Below, piece after piece: positions 17,047-26,587 of a stretch of 64,000 nucleotides of DNA. The stretch is taken from assembly GCF_900119315.1 (NCBI RefSeq), contig NZ_LT827010.1, positions 1,720,001 through 1,784,000 on the forward strand, written 5' to 3'. The notes under the pieces were generated by a model. The model did no database searches, was not told the origin of the DNA, and saw only the letters and a program-made list of their open reading frames with translations. The stretch comes from Actinoplanes sp. SE50/110 (GTDB taxonomy: Bacteria > Actinomycetota > Actinomycetes > Mycobacteriales > Micromonosporaceae). Within the stretch, counting starts at the first letter, position 1. Every line of letters begins with the position of its first letter. The translations under genes and the position numbers were made by a program.

Positions 17047-18225
17047 TTACGGCAGGGCGAGCATCTGATCAAGCGCGACACGGGCCTCGCGGGCGGTCTT
17101 CTCGTCGACCGTGATGACGTTCGGCACCCGGCCGGCGACCAGCTCCTCCAGCGTCCAGACCAGGTGGGGGAGGTCGATCCGGTTCATCGTCGAGCAGTAG
17201 CAGACCGTCCGGTCGAGAAACATGATCTGCTTGTCCGGGTGGGCCAGGGCGAGCCGGCGCACCAGGTTCAGCTCGGTGCCGACCGCCCAGGCCGAGCCGG
17301 CGGGCGCGGCGTCCAGGGCCTTGATGATGTACTCCGTCGAGCCCACCTGGTCGGCGGCGCGGACCACGTCGTGCCGGCACTCCGGGTGGACCAGCACGTT
17401 CACCCCGGGGACCCGCTCGCGCACCTCGCGGACGCTGTCGAGGGTGAACCGGCCGTGCACCGAGCAGTGCCCGCGCCACAGGATCATCCGGGCGTTGCGC
17501 AGCTGCTCGTCGGTCAGTCCGCCGTGCGGCTTGTGCGGGTCGTACAGCACGCAGTCGTCGAGGTCGAAGCCCATCTCCAGGACCGCGGTGTTGCGGCCCA
17601 GGTGCTGGTCGGGCAGGAAGAACACCTTGGAGCCCTGCTCGAACGACCAGTCGAGAGCGCGCTTGGCGTTCGACGAGGTGCAGACCACACCGGAGTTGCG
17701 GCCGACGAAGCCCTTGATGTCGGCCGACGAGTTCATGTAGGTCACCGGGACGATGTCGGTCGCGATCCCGAGATCCTGGAAGTGCTCCCAGGCCGTCTCC
17801 ACCTGACCCAGCACCGCCATGTCGGCCATCGAGCAGCCGGCCGCGAGGTCGGGCAGGATCACCCGCTGCTCCGGCTTGGTCAGGATGTCGGCGCTCTCGG
17901 CCATGAAGTGCACACCGCAGAAGACGATGAACTCCGCCTCCGGCCGGGCCGCCGCCTGCTGGGCCAGCTTGAACGAGTCGCCGGTGACATCGGCGAACTG
18001 GATCACCTCGTCGCGCTGGTAATGGTGCCCGAGCACGAACACCCGGTCGCCGAGTGCGGCCTTGGCCGCGGTGGCGCGGGCCACCAGGTCGGGGTCGCTG
18101 GGTGCGGGCAGATCGCCGGGGCAGTCCACGCCCCGCTCGCTCGCCGGGTCGGTGCCTTTGCCGAGAAGCAGCAGCGCGACGGGGGTGTTTGCGGGTTCGG
18201 TCCAGGTCGACGTCACGCTGAACAT
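17047..18225 (-). CDS. nadA: Quinolinate synthase A
   Basis: A 392-residue [4Fe-4S] enzyme that condenses iminoaspartate with dihydroxyacetone phosphate to quinolinate in NAD synthesis. Conserved segments are GHHYQRDEV, FCGVHFMAESADIL (Cys103), HPECRHDVV (Cys283) and VCYCSTMN (Cys342, Cys344); the cysteines in these motifs are the expected cluster ligands. This is the longer type of NadA. The ATG at 18225 fits the family; an upstream extension to 18474 would run into the divergent glycerate kinase gene. Neither nadB nor nadC is adjacent. Confidence 0.94.
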   Translation of the reverse strand: MFSVTSTWTEPANTPVALLLLGKGTDPASERGVDCPGDLPAPSDPDLVARATAAKAALGDRVFVLGHHYQRDEVIQFADVTGDSFKLAQQAAARPEAEFIVFCGVHFMAESADILTKPEQRVILPDLAAGCSMADMAVLGQVETAWEHFQDLGIATDIVPVTYMNSSADIKGFVGRNSGVVCTSSNAKRALDWSFEQGSKVFFLPDQHLGRNTAVLEMGFDLDDCVLYDPHKPHGGLTDEQLRNARMILWRGHCSVHGRFTLDSVREVRERVPGVNVLVHPECRHDVVRAADQVGSTEYIIKALDAAPAGSAWAVGTELNLVRRLALAHPDKQIMFLDRTVCYCSTMNRIDLPHLVWTLEELVAGRVPNVITVDEKTAREARVALDQMLALP

Positions 18226-18286
18226 CGTTGCACAGGGCGTGGGACGGTAGCTGCGCCCGCGGGGCGTGTGCTGCCACACTGCCGGG

Positions 18287-19393
18287 GTGCGCGTACTGAT
18301 CTGTCCGGACAAGTTCGCCGGCACCCTGTCTGCCCCGGAAGTCGCCCAGGCGATCGCCGACGGGTGGTCCGTCCCCACCGACGAGCTGGTGCTGCGGCCG
18401 ATCGCGGACGGCGGCCCCGGCTTCGTCGAGGTGCTGGCCACCGCGCTGCCCGGCCGCCGGATCCCGGTCCGCACGGTCGACCCGCTGGGCCGGCCGGTGG
18501 CGGGCGAGATCCTGTACGCGAACGGGGTCGCCTACGTCGAGAGCGCCCAGGCCTGCGGCCTGCACCTGCTCACGACCGAAGAGCGCGATCCCACCACGAC
18601 CACGTCGTACGGGCTGGGCCTGCTGCTGACGGCCGCGGTGGAGAGCGGCGCCGCGCAGGTGGTGATCGGCCTGGGCGGCTCGGCGGTGAACGACGCCGGG
18701 GCCGGCATGCTCGCCGCGCTCGGCGCCGCCCCGCTGGACGAGGCCGGATACGCCCTGCCCTACGGCGGCGCCGCGCTGATCGCCGCGGCCGCGCTGGGCG
18801 GTGTCCCGCGGCTGCGCCAGGTCGCCCTGGTGGCGGCCACCGACGTGGACAACCCGCTGACCGGCCTGCACGGCGCGAGCAACGTCTTCGGCCCGCAGAA
18901 GGGTGCGACCCGCCAGGACGTGCTCCGTCTCGACGCGGCCCTCGGGCACTTCGCCGGCGTACTGGAGAAGGCCTTTGATCTTGAAGATCTGGCGATCCGG
19001 CCCGGTGGCGGGGCGGCCGGCGGGATCGGTGCCGCGCTGATCGCCCTCGGTGGCCGGGTGACCTCGGGGATCGGTCTGGTCAGCGACCTGGTCGGGCTGG
19101 ACCGGGAGCTGGACGCGGCCGACCTGGTGATCACCGGGGAGGGCAGCTTCGACCATCAGTCGCTGCGCGGCAAGGTGGTGGCCGGGATCGCCGGGGGTGC
19201 CCGTGACCGCGGCCTGCCGTGTGTGGTGCTGGCCGGCCGCAACGAGACCGGGTACCGGGAGGCCGCGGCGGCGGGCGTGACCGAGACGCACACCCTGGTG
19301 GAGCATTTCGGTTCGGTCCGGCAGGCGATGGCGGAACCGGCGCGTGGCCTGCGGGAACTGGCCGAACGGATCGCCGCCCAGTGGAGTCGCTGA
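18287..19393 (+). CDS. Glycerate kinase (GlxK/GckA type)
   Basis: A 368-residue enzyme that phosphorylates glycerate. Diagnostic segments are VLICPDKFAGTLSA at the start, RPIADGGPGFVE, GLGGSAVNDAGAGM (a glycine-rich phosphate-binding loop), GPQKGAT and LVITGEGSFDHQSLRGK. These match the family 1 glycerate kinases. The GTG at 18287 starts exactly at the conserved VRVLICPDKF. It diverges from nadA with about 60 bp between starts. In mycobacteria a related gene lies next to the erpA-like gene (from memory), as it does here. Confidence 0.9.
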   Translation: MRVLICPDKFAGTLSAPEVAQAIADGWSVPTDELVLRPIADGGPGFVEVLATALPGRRIPVRTVDPLGRPVAGEILYANGVAYVESAQACGLHLLTTEERDPTTTTSYGLGLLLTAAVESGAAQVVIGLGGSAVNDAGAGMLAALGAAPLDEAGYALPYGGAALIAAAALGGVPRLRQVALVAATDVDNPLTGLHGASNVFGPQKGATRQDVLRLDAALGHFAGVLEKAFDLEDLAIRPGGGAAGGIGAALIALGGRVTSGIGLVSDLVGLDRELDAADLVITGEGSFDHQSLRGKVVAGIAGGARDRGLPCVVLAGRNETGYREAAAAGVTETHTLVEHFGSVRQAMAEPARGLRELAERIAAQWSR

Positions 19394-19481
19394 TCTCAGT
19401 GGGCCCGGATTGGGAATCTGCGGGAATGGGGTTAGCGTTGCCTGGTACGGCACATGACCGCACCTGGCAGGGAGATACCTA

Positions 19482-19850
19482 GTGACCACTGAAGCGCACA
19501 CCGAGTCGACCGAGGCGACCGCCCCGACCGGCGTCATCCTCACCGACGTCGCCGCGGTGAAGGTCAAGGCCCTGATCGAGCAGGAGGGGCGCGACGACCT
19601 GCGCCTGCGCATCGCCGTACAGCCCGGTGGCTGCTCCGGCCTGCGCTACCAGCTCTTCTTCGACGAGCGCTCGCTCGACGGCGACGTCGTGAGCGACTTC
19701 GACGGCGTCGAGGTCGTGGTGGACCGGATGTCCGCGCCTTACCTGGCGGGCGCCACCATCGACTTCGCCGACCGGATCGACGCGCAGGGCTTCACCATCG
19801 ACAACCCGAACGCGGGCAACTCCTGCGCCTGCGGCGACTCGTTCAGCTGA
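19482..19850 (+). CDS. erpA: Iron-sulfur cluster insertion protein, ErpA/IscA (HesB) family
   Basis: A 122-residue A-type Fe-S carrier. The three cluster-binding cysteines are present: Cys51 in GGCSGLRY, and Cys115 and Cys117 in NSCACGDSF. The first 16 residues are a charged, probably flexible extension. The GTG at 19482 is preceded by gggagat. Such proteins pass Fe-S clusters to apo-enzymes; likely clients near this locus are NadA and the Rieske protein (inference). A hairpin follows the stop, so it is probably transcribed alone. Confidence 0.9.
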   Translation: MTTEAHTESTEATAPTGVILTDVAAVKVKALIEQEGRDDLRLRIAVQPGGCSGLRYQLFFDERSLDGDVVSDFDGVEVVVDRMSAPYLAGATIDFADRIDAQGFTIDNPNAGNSCACGDSFS

Positions 19851-19867
19851 TCCACGTACTGCCGAGC

Positions 19868-19896
19868 AGGCCGTCCCGTTCACGGGGCGGCCTGTT
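19868..19896 (+). terminator. Rho-independent-like hairpin after erpA
   Basis: The stem a68-g78 (aggccgtcccg) pairs with cggggcggcct at 19883-19893, with one G-U pair and loop ttca. There are only two T residues after it. It lies 18 bp after the erpA stop and before adoK. Confidence 0.6.
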
Positions 19897-19951
19897 CCGC
19901 GTAACCGCCCGGTAGTCTCCATCTGTAACGACCCCTGTTCCCCACCTCTAA

Positions 19952-20938
<987 letters not shown>

Positions 20939-20954
20939 GGATAGAAACAGGAAC

Positions 20955-21455
20955 ATGGTTCTCGCGGTTTTCGCCGGCCTCCCCGGGGTCGGCAAGAGCA
21001 CCCTGGCCGCGGCCGTCGCCGCCGAGCTGCCGGCCGCGGTGCTCGCGGTCGACACCGTCGACTTCGCCCTGCAGCGGTACGCGGTGCACGAGCCGCGGCC
21101 CGGCTACGCGGCGTACGGCGTGGTCGCGGCCCTGGCCGAGGCGCAGCTCCGGATCGGCCACCACGTGATCATCGACGCGGTCAGCCCGGTGAAGGCGGCC
21201 CGCGACCTCTGGGTCGAGCTGGCCGACCGGATCGGGGTGCCGTTGCGCGTGGTGGAGGTGGTGTGCGGTGACGACGCCGAGCACCGCCGCCGGGTGGAGG
21301 CGCGCTACGAGACCCGCGACCACGAGGGCGTGCCCGACTGGGTGCGGGTGCTGGAACGCCAGTCGGAGTACGAGCCTTACCTGGGTCCGCGCCTGGTGGT
21401 CGACACCCACCTCGCCCAGGACCCGGCGCCGCAGGTCGTCGCGTACCTCAGGTAG
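20955..21455 (+). CDS. P-loop kinase-like AAA ATPase
   Basis: A 166-residue single-domain protein with Walker A GLPGVGKST at residues 8-16 and a kinase-like layout (VIIDAVSP as a Walker-B-like strand, then a variable lid EARYETRDH). It belongs with the small zeta-toxin/gluconate-kinase-like nucleotidyl or sugar kinases; the substrate is unknown. It starts 16 bp after adoK, preceded by agga, and is probably in the same transcript. It converges with tusA, the two ends overlapping by 8 bp. Confidence 0.78.
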   Translation: MVLAVFAGLPGVGKSTLAAAVAAELPAAVLAVDTVDFALQRYAVHEPRPGYAAYGVVAALAEAQLRIGHHVIIDAVSPVKAARDLWVELADRIGVPLRVVEVVCGDDAEHRRRVEARYETRDHEGVPDWVRVLERQSEYEPYLGPRLVVDTHLAQDPAPQVVAYLR

Positions 21456-21657
21456 TCCTTCGCACGTCGAACCGCTGGCCGTGGCCGGCGACGAACTCCT
21501 GGCCCTTCATGCGGCACCAGGCGGGGATGTCGTTGGCCGCGGCCGGATCGTCGGCGAGCACCCGGATGATCTCGCCGATCGCCACCCCCGGCATCGCCCT
21601 GGCCAGCCGGATGATCGGCAGCGGGCACTTGAGGCCGAGGCAGTCCAGGGTGATCAG
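21448..21657 (-). CDS. tusA: TusA/SirA-family sulfur carrier, probable CTG start
   Basis: A 69-residue TusA-like protein with the family motif CLGLKCPLPII, in which the first Cys of CPxP carries the persulfide. TusA proteins receive sulfur from cysteine desulfurases and pass it to tRNA thiolation, molybdenum cofactor or other sulfur pathways. No ATG, GTG or TTG exists at a suitable place; a CTG at 21657 lies seven bases after aaggagg and shares bases with the stop of the upstream desulfurase gene (CTGA). That arrangement parallels the usual ATGA coupling. It is too short and its start too rare for standard gene calling. Confidence 0.82.
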   Translation of the reverse strand: MITLDCLGLKCPLPIIRLARAMPGVAIGEIIRVLADDPAAANDIPAWCRMKGQEFVAGHGQRFDVRRTT

Positions 21658-22790
21658 AACCCGGCCTCCTTCCGGATCTCGGCGACCAGCCCGGGCAGCA
21701 CCGCCAGGAACCGTTCGACGTCGGCCTCGGTGGTGCCGCGGTGCAGCGACACCCGCACGTTGCCGTGGCTGAGCACCCCCATCGCCTCCAGCACGTGACT
21801 GGGCCGCAGCGTCGAGGCGGTGCACGACGAGCCGGACGAGACGGCGAACCCGTGCCGGTCCAGCGCGTGCAGCAGCGTCTCGCCATCCACGTACAGGCAG
21901 CTGAAGGTGACCAGGTGCGGCAGCCGTTCGACCGGGTCGCCGACGATCTCCACGTCCTCGACGGTGGCCGCCACCCGCTCCCGGATCCGGTCCACCAGGG
22001 CGCTCAGCCGCACCGCCTCGGCCCGCGCCTCGGCGGTCACCGCGCGCAGGCTGGCCGCCGCCGCGACGATTGCCGGCAGGTCGGCGGCGCCCGGCGGACG
22101 GGGGCGATAAAGATCATCCTGTGGGGTGGGTGAGATCCACCGCACTCCTTTGCGGACCACCAGCAGGCCGACGCCCGGCGGGCCGCCCCACTTGTGCGCG
22201 CTCGCGCTCAGCAGCGACCAGCCCGGCGGCACCGGGATCCGGCCGACGGACTGGGCGGCGTCGACGAACAGAGGTATCCCCGCCTCGGCGCAGTATTCCG
22301 CGGCGGCGGCCACCGGCTGCACCGTGCCGGCCTCGTGACTGGCGCTGATCAGGCTGGCCAGGGCCACCCCGGGGGCGGCCACCGCGGCGGCCCACGCGGC
22401 CAGGTCGAGCCGGCCCTCACGGGTCACACCCACCTCAACGGCCTCAGTGGTGGCGGCCGCGTGCAGCACAGTGGAGTGCTCGATCGCGGAGTGCACCAGC
22501 ACCCGGCCGGCCCGCCGGCGGCCGGCCAGGCCGCCGAGCACCGCCGCCTGTGCCGCGGCGGCGCCGGAGGGCCAGAACGAGAGCTCGTCGGCGCGTACGC
22601 CCAAAAGGTCCGCGACCACCGACGTGGCCGCCTCCTGCAGCTGCTGGGCCCGGCGGCCCGCCGCGTAGAGGCGGGCCGGATCGGCCCAGCCGTCGGCGAG
22701 CGCCGCGAGCATCGCCTCCCGGGCCACCGGATGCAGCGGCGCGGCGCTGGCCGCGTCCAGGTAGACCGGCGGATCGCCTGTGTAATCCAC
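21654..22790 (-). CDS. Cysteine desulfurase-like class V aminotransferase
   Basis: A 378-residue PLP enzyme that would remove sulfur from cysteine to make a protein persulfide. Visible are His105 (AIEHSTV), Asp177 (LFVDAAQS), the PLP lysine Lys200 in SASAHKWGGP, and the sulfur-accepting Cys323 in SSGSSCTAST. The usual NNExG-type segment appears as SHEAGTVQP. A GTG at 22790 begins VDYTGDPPVYLDAAS, the canonical start. Translational coupling to tusA strongly suggests TusA is its acceptor. Whether it is the main IscS/SufS or a specialised desulfurase cannot be told here. Confidence 0.9.
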   Translation of the reverse strand: MDYTGDPPVYLDAASAAPLHPVAREAMLAALADGWADPARLYAAGRRAQQLQEAATSVVADLLGVRADELSFWPSGAAAAQAAVLGGLAGRRRAGRVLVHSAIEHSTVLHAAATTEAVEVGVTREGRLDLAAWAAAVAAPGVALASLISASHEAGTVQPVAAAAEYCAEAGIPLFVDAAQSVGRIPVPPGWSLLSASAHKWGGPPGVGLLVVRKGVRWISPTPQDDLYRPRPPGAADLPAIVAAAASLRAVTAEARAEAVRLSALVDRIRERVAATVEDVEIVGDPVERLPHLVTFSCLYVDGETLLHALDRHGFAVSSGSSCTASTLRPSHVLEAMGVLSHGNVRVSLHRGTTEADVERFLAVLPGLVAEIRKEAGF

Positions 22791-22956
22791 AGAGGGAACG
22801 GTATCGTCCGATTGTCTGGGGAATCCTCAAGGTCTCGCGTGAGGCCCCCGGTGGCGGGTGGCCCGGCGCTGGTCGAGTAGTGTGCGACCGTCGGTGAGCC
22901 TTGCCGCCAGGTGTCCGTTTCGGGCGACGGCGGCGCTGCTAAGGAGGCAGAAGCAG

Positions 22957-23886
22957 GTGGGCGCAAGGAGTTCGGCCACACGGCCGCGGGCGATTGGCCG
23001 GGCGGCCGGGCTGGGTCTCGGCGGCGCGATGCTGCTGGCGCTGCTCGCCGGTTGCTCGGTCGAGGACGTCGGGAGCAAGTTCGGCCACTTCGGATGGCCC
23101 GGCCGGGGTGTCAGCCTGCAGGCCCACGAGATGTACGACCTGTGGATCGCCTCGGTGATCGCCGCGCTGGTGGTCGGCGTCGGCGTCTGGGGCCTGATCT
23201 TCTGGTGCGTGATCCGGTATCGCAAGCGCGGTGACGAGCTGCCCGTGCAGACCCGGTTCAACATGCCGATGGAGGTCCTCTACACGGTCACCCCGGTGCT
23301 GATCGTCGCGGTGCTCTTCTACTACACCGCGATCGTCCAGACCGACGTGGACAAGCTGTCGAAGAACCCCGACCAGATCGTCCAGATCACCGCGTTCAAG
23401 TGGAACTGGGAGTTCGACTACCGGGACGGCATGGGCAAGGACGCGCACACCGTCGCGTCCACCGTGGGCTCCTCGGACGTCATCCCGATCCTGGTCCTCC
23501 CGGTCGGCGAGAAGATCCGCTTCGAGGAGACCAGCAAGGACGTCATCCACTCGTTCTGGGTGCCGGAGCTGCTGTTCAAGCGCGACGTCATGCCCGGCAA
23601 CATCCGCAACGTGTTCGAGGTGACCCTCGACAAGGAGGGCCGCTACGTCGGCCGGTGCGCGGAGCTCTGCGGCACGTACCACGCGTTCATGAACTTCGAG
23701 CTGGTCGCGACCAGCCAGGCCAAGTTCGACCAGTTCCTGGCGGCGAAGAAGGCCGGCCAGTCGACGCAGGACGCGCTGAGCGCGATCGGCGAGCAGCCCT
23801 TCGCGACCAAGACGCAGCCGTTCGACACCCGCCGCGGCACGCACACCTGGAACCAGAGCGGCAGCACTGTCGCCGCGGGGAAGTAG
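22957..23886 (+). CDS. ctaC: Cytochrome c oxidase subunit II (lipoprotein, CuA)
   Basis: A 309-residue membrane-anchored subunit of the aa3 oxidase that takes electrons through CuA. A lipobox LLALLAGC places the lipidated Cys at 33; two transmembrane helices follow (about 62-85 and 110-130). The CuA site CAELCGTYHAFM carries Cys234, Cys238, His242 and Met245, with an aromatic WNWEF segment before it. The GTG at 22957 is set by aaggagg at 22941-22947. It heads ctaC-ctaF. The catalytic subunit gene ctaD is not adjacent, as is also the case in mycobacteria (from memory). Confidence 0.95.
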   Translation: MGARSSATRPRAIGRAAGLGLGGAMLLALLAGCSVEDVGSKFGHFGWPGRGVSLQAHEMYDLWIASVIAALVVGVGVWGLIFWCVIRYRKRGDELPVQTRFNMPMEVLYTVTPVLIVAVLFYYTAIVQTDVDKLSKNPDQIVQITAFKWNWEFDYRDGMGKDAHTVASTVGSSDVIPILVLPVGEKIRFEETSKDVIHSFWVPELLFKRDVMPGNIRNVFEVTLDKEGRYVGRCAELCGTYHAFMNFELVATSQAKFDQFLAAKKAGQSTQDALSAIGEQPFATKTQPFDTRRGTHTWNQSGSTVAAGK

Positions 23887-23896
23887 GGGTTACGAC

Positions 23897-24322
23897 GTGA
23901 AGACCGAATACAAGATCTTCCTGGGTGTCTCCCTGTTCCTCTTCGGGGCAGCCACCGTCTACGGCCTGTACACCAAGGGCCAGCAGCACCAGACCGAGTG
24001 GGTCGGCACCGTCGCGCTGATCCTGTCCGGCCTGCTCTGCTCGATGTGTGGCGGCTTCTTCTGGTTCGTCGCCCGCCGCATCGACCTGCGCCCCGAGGAC
24101 CGTGAGGACGGCGAGATCGCCGAGGGCGCCGGCGAACTGGGCTTCTTCAGCCCGGGCAGCTACTGGCCGTTCGGCATCGCGTTCTCCGCGGCGATCGCCG
24201 GTCTGGGCCTGGTGTTCTGGATGTGGTGGCTGCTGGCGTTCGGCCTGCTCTGCGTGATCTTCACGGCTTGCGGGATGCTCTTCGAGTACTACAGCAGCAC
24301 CCGGCAGCCCGCGGAGCACTGA
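23897..24322 (+). CDS. ctaF: Actinobacterial cytochrome c oxidase subunit IV
   Basis: A 141-residue membrane protein with four predicted helices and the pattern MKTEYKIFLGVSLFLF...GGFFWFVARRIDLRPEDREDGEIAEGAGELGFFSPGSYWPF, split by a short acidic loop, that marks actinobacterial subunit IV. It starts with GTG 10 bp after ctaC, so the two form an operon that ends at the hairpin at 24343. It is a structural subunit of the aa3 oxidase in the bcc-aa3 supercomplex. Confidence 0.93.
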   Translation: MKTEYKIFLGVSLFLFGAATVYGLYTKGQQHQTEWVGTVALILSGLLCSMCGGFFWFVARRIDLRPEDREDGEIAEGAGELGFFSPGSYWPFGIAFSAAIAGLGLVFWMWWLLAFGLLCVIFTACGMLFEYYSSTRQPAEH

Positions 24323-24342
24323 GCTCCGTCCGGTCTCCGGTG

Positions 24343-24382
24343 GCCCGCGTTCCCCTCCGGGGAACGCGGGCTTCCGCCTTTT
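24343..24382 (+). terminator. Intrinsic terminator after ctaC-ctaF
   Basis: A perfect 13-bp inverted repeat (gcccgcgttcccc / ggggaacgcgggc) with a 3-base loop tcc, followed by ttccgcctttt. It lies about 20 bp after the ctaF stop. Confidence 0.85.
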
Positions 24383-24506
24383 CCGGGGTCGCCGGCCGGC
24401 TTGCGGCCCGCCGGCGTTCCGGTTCACTCGATCGCCGCGGTACGCCGTCAGCCCGGTGGCCGCCGCGGGGCGGGCCCGCAGCCGCGGGGCGGTCCGGTGC
24501 CGCGGG

Positions 24507-24716
24507 TCAGGCGGCGGCGGTGCGCTGATGCGGGGCGATGCGCCGCGGGCCCTTCGGCTCCATCCACAGGTGGACGACGATCGGGGCGACCACCTCGGCG
24601 GCACCGCAGCGGGTGCAGACCAGCTCGGGACAGTCGTCGTGCCCGTCGTCGCAGGGCGGTGTCTCGAACAGCATGTCGCCGTCGCAGATGACGCAGCGCA
24701 GTTCACGTTCGTGCAC
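24507..24716 (-). CDS. Small zinc-ribbon-like protein
   Basis: A 69-residue protein with two CxxC pairs, CVIC near residue 8 and CTRCG near residue 34, plus two further Cys and several His between them, so it probably binds zinc. The C-terminus VHLWMEPKGPRRIAPHQRTAAA is basic. The GTG at 24716 is set by aaggag six bases upstream; the open frame extends to 24860 but without a ribosome site. Small zinc ribbons of this shape are common near trpD in actinobacteria (from memory). Function is unknown. Confidence 0.72.
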   Translation of the reverse strand: MHERELRCVICDGDMLFETPPCDDGHDDCPELVCTRCGAAEVVAPIVVHLWMEPKGPRRIAPHQRTAAA

Positions 24717-25009
24717 GGGCTTCTCCTTCGTCGGGAAGGTGGGATTACCCGAATGTCCTTCAGACGTTGTCACGCCCCGCGGGTGATTCCGAGCATCACC
24801 GGCGGTGTGTTGCAGTCTTTTTCCAGATTTTTCAGCAACTAGTGCCCTCAAACCACCCATTCTGTCGCAGTCGCTGACCGCCCCTGAGCGCGTTCCGCGG
24901 GTCCGGGTGAGGTTCCGGCCCCGATGGACGCCGTTCCGGGGCGCAGGCGACCGCTGGACGTGCCCTGGCTGCCTACCGGGGCCGGGGCGGGGATGACGGC
25001 GTACGCCGG
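24717..25009. other. Intergenic region between zinc-ribbon gene and trpD
   Basis: About 290 bp with no gene that I can support. It contains an unusually AT-rich patch (24818-24842, ttgcagtctttttccagatttttcag) upstream of the minus-strand zinc-ribbon gene, which could be its promoter. No hairpin was found at the trpD end. Confidence 0.4.
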
Positions 25010-26068
25010 TTATTCGGCGGTCTTGGCGGCTCGAGCGGCGGTGACCCAGCGGTCCAGCAGCTTGGTGGTGGCGCCGGAGTCGATCGCCTCGGCGGCACGG
25101 GCGATGCCGGCCCGCATGGTGTCGCGGAAATCACCGGGGAAGCCGCCCTGGGCCGCGAAAGCGGCCGCCGCGTTGAGCAGCACCGCGTCCCGGACCGGGC
25201 CGGACTCGCCGGCGAAGACCCGGCGGGCCACGTCGGCGTTGTAGGACGCGTCCCCGCCGCGCAGCGCGTTCGGCTCGCTGCGGGCCAGGCCCAGCTCGGT
25301 GGCGTCGACCAGCATCTCGTCGACCCGACCGTCGCGGGCCAGCCACAGCCGGGTCGGCGCCGCCGTGGTGAACTCGTCCAGACCGTCCTCACCGCGCATC
25401 ACCAGCGCCGAGTCACCGCGCAGGGCGAAGACCGAGGCCATCACCGGGGCCATCCGCGGCTCGAAGCAACCGACCGCTGCGGCGCGTGGGCGGGCCGGGT
25501 TGGTCAGCGGGCCCAGCATGTTGAAGAAGGTGGGCACGCCCAGCTCACGGCGGGTGACCGAGGCGTGCCGCATGCCGGGGTGGTACCGCGCGGCGAAGCA
25601 GAAGCCGATGCCCGCCTCCGCGACCGTCCGGTTCACCCCGGCCGGGCCGAGGTCGAGCGGGATGCCGAAGTGCTCCAGCAGGTCGGCGGTGCCGGTGGTG
25701 GAGGACGCCGACCGGTTGCCGTGCTTGACCACGGTCACCCCGGCGGAGGCGGTGACGATCGCCGCCATGGTGGAGATGTTCACCGTGTTGGCCCGGTCGC
25801 CGCCGGTGCCGACCACGTCGACAGCGGCGGCCCGGGTCTCCGGCGGCAGCTCCACCAGGGTGGCGGCCGACAGCATCGCCTCGACCAGGCCGGCCAGCTC
25901 GGCCGGGGTCTCGCCCTTGGCGCGCAGCGCCACGGCGAACCCGGAGATCTGGACCGGCGTGGCGTTGCCCGCCATGATCTCGCTCATCGCCCAGGCCGTG
26001 TCCGCGGCGGCGAGTTCCTCGCCACGCAGCAGGGAACTCGTCAGATTCGGCCAGGTGCGTGCGCCCAT
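25010..26068 (-). CDS. trpD: Anthranilate phosphoribosyltransferase
   Basis: A 352-residue enzyme that transfers phosphoribose from PRPP to anthranilate in tryptophan synthesis. Signature segments are [21 protein letters not shown] (GTGGD binds PRPP), KHGNRSASS, and [14 protein letters not shown]. Length and order are normal. The ATG at 26068 opens [19 protein letters not shown], as in actinobacterial TrpD. No other trp gene is adjacent. It lies 35 bp downstream of the receiver-like gene on the same strand, so cotranscription is possible. Confidence 0.95.
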   Translation of the reverse strand: MGARTWPNLTSSLLRGEELAAADTAWAMSEIMAGNATPVQISGFAVALRAKGETPAELAGLVEAMLSAATLVELPPETRAAAVDVVGTGGDRANTVNISTMAAIVTASAGVTVVKHGNRSASSTTGTADLLEHFGIPLDLGPAGVNRTVAEAGIGFCFAARYHPGMRHASVTRRELGVPTFFNMLGPLTNPARPRAAAVGCFEPRMAPVMASVFALRGDSALVMRGEDGLDEFTTAAPTRLWLARDGRVDEMLVDATELGLARSEPNALRGGDASYNADVARRVFAGESGPVRDAVLLNAAAAFAAQGGFPGDFRDTMRAGIARAAEAIDSGATTKLLDRWVTAARAAKTAE

Positions 26069-26103
26069 GGCGGGGCCTTTCGTCGGGGGGTGTGGTGCGG
26101 TGG

Positions 26104-26556
26104 TCAGGTGCGGGGGAGGGCGCCCAGCGGGACCACGCCGGAGCGGCGGGCGCGGAGCAGCCCGGCCACCGTCTGGCCGGTGGTGACCGGGTCGAGCGGG
26201 GCCAGCAGGGTCGCGTCGACCTGCGAATACGCTGCCAGCCAGCGATCCGCCGCGCGGGCGATCACGACGCAGGTGGGCGGCGGGTCCGGATACTCGTCCT
26301 TGGTCTGCCGGGCGATGCCGAGCCCGCCGGCGGGGGTCGCCTCACCGTCGAGCACCATCAGGTCGATCTCGTAGTCGTCCAGCAGTCGCCGGCACTCCTC
26401 CCAGGTGGAGGCGTCGGTGAACTCGACGGAGAGATCGGCCGCCGGACGCGTGCCGATGGCGAGCCGGATCCGGTCGCGCACCGCGGCGTCGTCGCTGTAT
26501 AGCAGAACCGTGTACTGGGTCGTGGCTGTGTCGCTCAACTTTGTGCCCCACTTCAC
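26104..26556 (-). CDS. Degenerate response-regulator receiver-like protein
   Basis: A 150-residue protein with receiver-fold features: [20 protein letters not shown] at the first strand and helix, with an Asp pair, and a central Asp in DLMVLDGEA. The conserved Thr/Ser and the Lys of a true receiver seem missing: the usual TKP-type element reads LLAPLDP and the fourth strand CVVIARAA. No DNA-binding domain follows. It is therefore likely a pseudo-receiver acting through protein contacts rather than phosphorylation (inference). It sits between trpD and the CtaG-type gene on the same strand. Confidence 0.72.
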   Translation of the reverse strand: MKWGTKLSDTATTQYTVLLYSDDAAVRDRIRLAIGTRPAADLSVEFTDASTWEECRRLLDDYEIDLMVLDGEATPAGGLGIARQTKDEYPDPPPTCVVIARAADRWLAAYSQVDATLLAPLDPVTTGQTVAGLLRARRSGVVPLGALPRT

Positions 26557-26587
26557 CTCGGAGGTCCCGCCGATCGTATCGGATCTG

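Noticed and set aside
17069..19612. 847-codon open frame on the minus strand in another frame of nadA and opposite glycerate kinase
   Set aside because: NadA motifs are in a different frame, and the long frame crosses the divergent promoter region.
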